Assembly (NCBI GenBank): GCA_030560485.1
Contig: JAKTTS010000004.1
Coordinates: 1-64,000, forward strand
Origin: Ascoidea tarda (nom. inval.)
Lineage: Eukaryota > Ascomycota > Saccharomycetes > Ascoideales > Ascoideaceae
DNA: 64,000 nucleotides
Direction of reading: 5' to 3'
This document shows positions 60,379-64,000 of this stretch, piece by piece (positions within the stretch are counted from its first letter, which is position 1; each line of letters starts with the position of its first letter). Below the pieces are notes generated by a model. It did not search any database. It worked only from the letters and a program-made list of their open reading frames with translations, and was not told the origin of the DNA. Made by a program: the position numbers and the translations under genes.

Positions 60379-60855
60379 TTTGGATTAATGAATAGTATTG
60401 AAGATCAAAGATAGTGATAAAGAGAAAATGATCAATATAGAAAACCGTTGGTTGAAAAGTTATATATTTTGTATACTTTGGAAAAGAAAATAAAAATGTG
60501 AGAGATCAAAAAAAAACAACCTAATGCAAGAAGCACGTGAAAATAGGTAGGGCTATAAAATCTGGCGTGAGCAAGTTAGCAGTTAGCACTTAAGTAATTA
60601 TGATGTTGAACGAGGTGTGGCCGGAAAACACAATCCGAACTCGGACGTTCGTGAAGTCATTATGGTCCGTTGCCTCAAAACGAAATATACAAAACCTAAC
60701 CAGTATGAAACGAATATTGTGGTTCAGCAGACAACATTCAATTCACAAATACGTTGATGAAGATTGCAATCCAAATAATATAAATATGATCACTAAATAG
60801 CTAAGTAGGAATAAAATAAAAGCAAGAAGAAAAGGAGAGAGAAGTCTACTAAGTC
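60379..60855. promoter_or_regulatory. RPS3 promoter and orphan ORF upstream
   Basis: CACGTG at 60534-60539 with a poly-A tract (about 60510-60518) beside it. A 66-codon ORF at 60600-60800 has no recognisable features. Confidence 0.5.
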
Positions 60856-61131
60856 ATGAGCACTAGAAGAAATCTCTATCCTTCCTTCGACGACTGTCAA
60901 GCTGACAGCATTCACGACAAGAACACTAAAAGTGATAACGAAGAGGAACTTGATAGTTCACCAAGGGCTTCCGAAATTAATGAATTAAATCAGAGAGTTG
61001 AGCTAATTGAATCGAATGTTGCATCCGGGTTTGATCGACTAGAACGAATGCTCGAAAGGGTATTAGCTCGTGACGAACGGATGGATATCGGTTATTCAAG
61101 GTCACAACATATGAGATATAGCAAAGCGTGA
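60856..61131 (+). CDS. Small orphan coiled-coil protein (hypothetical)
   Basis: 91 codons from ATG 60856. Unrecognised. An acidic N-terminal part (residues 15-40) is followed by heptad-like EINELNQRVELIESNVASGFDRLERMLERVLARDERM (about 40-75), which would form a short coiled coil. An A-rich purine leader precedes the ATG. The length and AT-rich surroundings make chance possible; the coiled coil is the only support. Confidence 0.35.
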   Translation: MSTRRNLYPSFDDCQADSIHDKNTKSDNEEELDSSPRASEINELNQRVELIESNVASGFDRLERMLERVLARDERMDIGYSRSQHMRYSKA

Positions 61132-62062
61132 GATTATGTAATAAGTGTAGAGTTTGCCGTGTATGCAAGGGAGGGTTTTGAAGCAAGTAAGTGGCATACG
61201 GTGTGTTCTAGACCTGCAAAAGCCAAAGCCAAATGGGGAGGAGAGTGAATTGCGTTTGTTCGAAGCAAGTTATATCAATAGCGGGTAGTGTCGAAGTCAG
61301 AAAGACAGAAAGAATATTGGCAAAGGATTGCAAGGTTGAATGTAGTACAATAATTGATGAAACAAAGAAGTTTTTGACGCAGACAAATTGGGAAAGTAGC
61401 AATCAGATAAGATGATAAACAAACGATTTAAGCCAAAATAAATTTCAAAAGCGAAATGTGAAATTGATAGTACGGGTTTTGAATGTTAAAATTTTAAAAC
61501 CTTTCTAAGCTCTTCGTTAAAGAGGTTGATTGATGAATAAAGAAGAGTTTAAGGTAATCAACTGTACAATTATGAAATTGGTAGGCCTAAGCAATATAAG
61601 CAAATAGAGCTTCCAAACCAATTAACATGCTATTTTTTGACGAGTGTGACATAGTAAGTAGTATAATTATGACTTAATAGGAAATTATGAAATTTTCTCC
61701 TATATCAGATAAGAAGCAGACTAAAACATAAGTGTAAGAGCCGGTGTTTTTGCTGTGAAAGAAGAGCGTTTTTTTTGTTTTGGATAAATAGTGCAAACGA
61801 CCTTTATACTTCGTTAGCAACTTTGAATTTTTTTAAAAAAAGTATAAATATACGCAAGAATCCAGCCTTTGGGATTTTTATTTTTGCCAACATCATTATC
61901 AGTGTGCTTTCGCCAGTTGTGATCCCAATAACCACTATACAACTACAATATAACCCCAGTACTTATCTAATCCATACTCAAAATTGATTTCCAGACCGAT
62001 AACAGTTGCAACAGAAGTCTAACATTTTTCTAAAGATACAAACAATAACAATAACAATAACA
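61132..62062. other. Intergenic DNA with promoter of the tiny GPI protein
   Basis: No ORF beyond 60 codons. TATAAATA at 61843-61850 and an (AACAAT)-rich untranslated leader just before 62063 form the promoter of the next gene. 61140-61440 is oddly less AT-rich but gives no recognisable product. Confidence 0.5.
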
Positions 62063-62317
62063 ATGCAAATCCAATCCGTCGCTATAATTCCATTTTTGCT
62101 TGCTGTTTGCCAGGCCGTTGTTACAGTTGAAGTAACGACCACCGTGAGTGGAACACTTACTGAAACCGCCTACGACTCAGTGTGCGAAACCAGCTCGTTG
62201 TGCCCCAGCTCCAATGTCACCATCTCCACGTACGACGGTGGTGCCAACTACGGCTATTCTGGGTCGTACCTCGCTGCCGGTGCTGTTGCCGTTGGTGTGG
62301 CCTTGTTGAATTTGTAG
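62063..62317 (+). CDS. Very small GPI-anchored cell-wall protein
   Basis: 84 aa. Signal peptide (1-19, ending VCQA), a 40-residue Thr/Ser/Val-rich mature part (VTVEVTTTVSGTLTETAYDSVCETSSLCPSSNVT) with a Cys pair and one N-glycosylation site (NVT), then a GPI signal with a small omega region (YSGSY) and hydrophobic tail AAGAVAVGVALLNL. The layout recalls Ccw12 of S. cerevisiae but is shorter. The first ATG is 62063; an in-frame extension upstream has no ATG. TATA 213 bp upstream. Confidence in gene good, in family moderate. Confidence 0.75.
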   Translation: MQIQSVAIIPFLLAVCQAVVTVEVTTTVSGTLTETAYDSVCETSSLCPSSNVTISTYDGGANYGYSGSYLAAGAVAVGVALLNL

Positions 62318-63057
62318 GTGTATAGCTCTGCCCAGCAATAAACAAACGTTTTTCAGATCATCCGTCCAGCAATAGTCCCACGGCCGTGGGCTGCATTGCA
62401 TCCCGTGTCTGTCTGCGCTGGGACGCGTGCATTGTGCAGCACATTCCCAGCCGAACAACGGCCAATCGCAGCACAATAGGCGATGCACCCGTGCGCGGGG
62501 GCGCGTGAAGCGGGCCAGAACCGGCGCATTACTCCCGGCCGCAGCCCCTTGAGCACGTGAGCCGACCGGCGCAAGGCCCACTCACGGCCCACTCACGCTG
62601 CTGAGGGCCAATTTTCAGCTGTTTTCTGCCATTTTTCAGTGATAGCTATCAGTTTCATTGCAATTTGCTACTTCCTGCCATTATCTCACCTTCTCTGTTT
62701 TGACCATCCTCACACTGCTAATCACAATTGCAACTGCCATTTTGTTGTCGCTATCATTGCCCTTCTGTGCTGCTCTCCTGCTACCCCTGGCCTCTCATCC
62801 TCCTTTTCTCTTATTCTCAATTGATACTCAAGTCTGTTGCTTCCTATTTCCTATTTCCTATTTGTTACCTAATATCCACCACCTATCTCTACTCTCTAGT
62901 TTGGGCCCTGTGATACCTCTGACACCTCTGATACCTCTGATTTCTGCTCACTTCTGTTATTTCGCTGCTGGCTTACACAGCTATTCTTCTGTCAACCGGT
63001 CTGCACTAATCTCCCCATTCTTCTGCCTGTCTCTCCGACTCTGTTTCCCTTTTAAAA
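62318..63057. promoter_or_regulatory. RAC1 upstream region: GC island, E-box, repeats
   Basis: 62350-62600 is a GC-rich island with a perfect 14-bp palindrome CCCACGGCCGTGGG (62377-62390). CACGTG is at 62554-62559. An 11-bp direct repeat GGCCCACTCAC (62575-62585, 62586-62596) follows immediately. After it, a pyrimidine-rich leader holds TTTCCTA x3 (about 62844-62866) and a 9-bp GATACCTCT repeat (62912-62938), reaching the ATG at 63058. Confidence 0.6.
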
Positions 63058-63780
63058 ATGAGAAGTATCAAATGTGTTGTTGTTGGCGATGGCGCCGTTG
63101 GTAAAACCTGTCTTTTGATATCCTACACCACCAATACTTTTCCCCACGACTACATCCCTACTGTCTTCGACAACTACTCTGCTAATGTTATGGTCGATGG
63201 CCAACCAATCAAATTAGGCCTATGGGATACTGCTGGTCAAGAAGAGTACGACAGATTAAGACCCTTATCCTACCCTCAAACTGAAGTCTTCCTCATTTGT
63301 TTTTCAATTGTCGAGCCTTCCTCCTTTGCCAATGTCAAAGCAAAATGGATTCCGGAAATCAGACAACACTCAACAAAAGATATCTCTATATTATTGGTTG
63401 GTACCAAGTTGGATCTCAGAGAAGACCCTCACACCTTGGATAGATTGAGAGAGCATGGCAACTCTCCCATTTCCACCCAAGAAGGTCAAAAATGCTCCAA
63501 AGAGTTGGGCTGCGTTGAGTACTTGGAGTGTTCTGCCGCAACTCAACAAGGTGTCAAAGATGTCTTTGATGCCGCCATCAAAGCTGTTATAGACCCTCCC
63601 AACGCTTACGATGACACCTACAACAACAATAACAACAACAACGACTTTAACAGCAATTACAATAACAATAACCAAAACAACCTGAACCAACAAAATAGTC
63701 AATCTCAAAATAACTCCAAATTAAATTCAAGAAGCTCCCACCGTAGATCCAGAAAGAAGCCAAAATGTACTATTTTATAA
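63058..63780 (+). CDS. RAC1: Rac1 Rho-family GTPase with Asn-rich hypervariable tail
   Basis: Signalling GTPase controlling polarised and hyphal growth; absent from S. cerevisiae. P-loop GDGAVGKT (10-17), switch I T35 in YIPTVFDNY, switch [21 protein letters not shown] (57 onwards), base recognition [20 protein letters not shown] and [10 protein letters not shown] are Rac-type, not Cdc42-type (YAVTVMIG). 240 aa instead of about 190 because the hypervariable region (about 183-225) is Asn/Gln-rich. It is followed by a polybasic run RRSRKKPK and CaaX box CTIL (237-240), predicted to be geranylgeranylated. One CTG (residue 209) falls in the Asn-rich part. Confidence 0.95.
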   Translation: MRSIKCVVVGDGAVGKTCLLISYTTNTFPHDYIPTVFDNYSANVMVDGQPIKLGLWDTAGQEEYDRLRPLSYPQTEVFLICFSIVEPSSFANVKAKWIPEIRQHSTKDISILLVGTKLDLREDPHTLDRLREHGNSPISTQEGQKCSKELGCVEYLECSAATQQGVKDVFDAAIKAVIDPPNAYDDTYNNNNNNNDFNSNYNNNNQNNLNQQNSQSQNNSKLNSRSSHRRSRKKPKCTIL

Positions 63781-64000
63781 TTATTTAATATCACTTTCTA
63801 TTGTTATTTTTGTTAATAAACTCTTTTCTTTCCAATTATTATTATTACCATTATTATTATTATTATTATTACTATTACTATTATTTACTATTTACTATTT
63901 ACTATTTACTATTTACTATTTACTATTGATTATTGATTATTGATTATTTTCAACTTACCTAATCCATTATTTTTGTTAGTTTTTATATCCCTTTTTATAT
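63781..64000. repeat. Microsatellites: (ATT)n and 7-bp ACTATTT/GATTATT arrays
   Basis: (ATT)n at about 63837-63872, then about six ACTATTT units to 63927, then three TATTGAT units. They follow RAC1 and end the window. Confidence 0.85.

Noticed and set aside
63058-63780. CDC42 instead of RAC1
   Set aside because: Switch and insert residues ([26 protein letters not shown]) are Rac-type; Cdc42 would have YAVTVMIG and GTQIDLR.

Overview
This 64-kb window is nuclear chromosomal DNA of a budding yeast (Saccharomycotina) outside the Saccharomycetaceae. Genes are dense, AT-rich and mostly intronless. The two introns I could reconstruct use GTATGT donors, and one has an exact TACTAAC branch point. 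A Complex I accessory subunit and a Rac1-type GTPase, both missing from Saccharomyces cerevisiae, are present. CTG codons are nearly absent: I read no in-frame CTG in HSP104 (901 codons), NUC1 (351), PHB1 or RPS3. This suggests, without proving, a lineage that has reassigned or purged CUG (Candida-type, Ascoidea or Saccharomycopsis-like). Leu/Ser identity at the few CTG codons cannot be settled here. Layout: 0.8-6.5 kb holds HSP104 behind an 8-unit heat-shock element, a zinc alcohol dehydrogenase and SKP1. 6.8-17 kb holds CTR9 (Paf1 complex), NCE102 (eisosome/MARVEL), PHB1 (prohibitin), TFG2 (TFIIF beta), intron-bearing RPL38 and PRP18. 18-25.4 kb holds a full-size PDR-type ABC transporter and mitochondrial nuclease NUC1, convergent across 1.6 kb that contains a candidate structured RNA. 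25.9-31.3 kb is sparser: a Ser-rich protein of unknown function, a GPI cell-wall protein, an odd tRNA-Ile-like gene and tRNA-Asn. 31.3-41 kb holds chitin synthase CHS3, D-lactate dehydrogenase DLD1 and a DED1-type helicase. 41.7-50 kb is GCN1. 50.5-60.4 kb holds ANP1 (Golgi mannosyltransferase with a giant acidic tail), LOC1, a mitochondrial uL22, WRS1, the Complex I subunit NUO9.5/NI9M (one intron, missed by ORF-only reading), SHR3 and RPS3. 60.8-64 kb holds an orphan coiled-coil ORF, a tiny GPI protein and RAC1. The gene content is mainly housekeeping: protein quality control (HSP104, PHB1, SHR3), transcription and splicing (CTR9, TFG2, PRP18), translation and its control (GCN1, DED1, RPL38, RPS3, LOC1, WRS1, uL22m, tRNAs), and cell wall and morphogenesis (CHS3, ANP1, GPI proteins, NCE102, RAC1). 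I see no operons, CRISPR, rRNA, intact transposons or retroelements. Recurrent themes are CACGTG E-boxes before many housekeeping genes, GC-rich promoter islands, short tandem repeats in gene flanks, and long Asn/Asp/Ser-rich insertions in otherwise conserved proteins.
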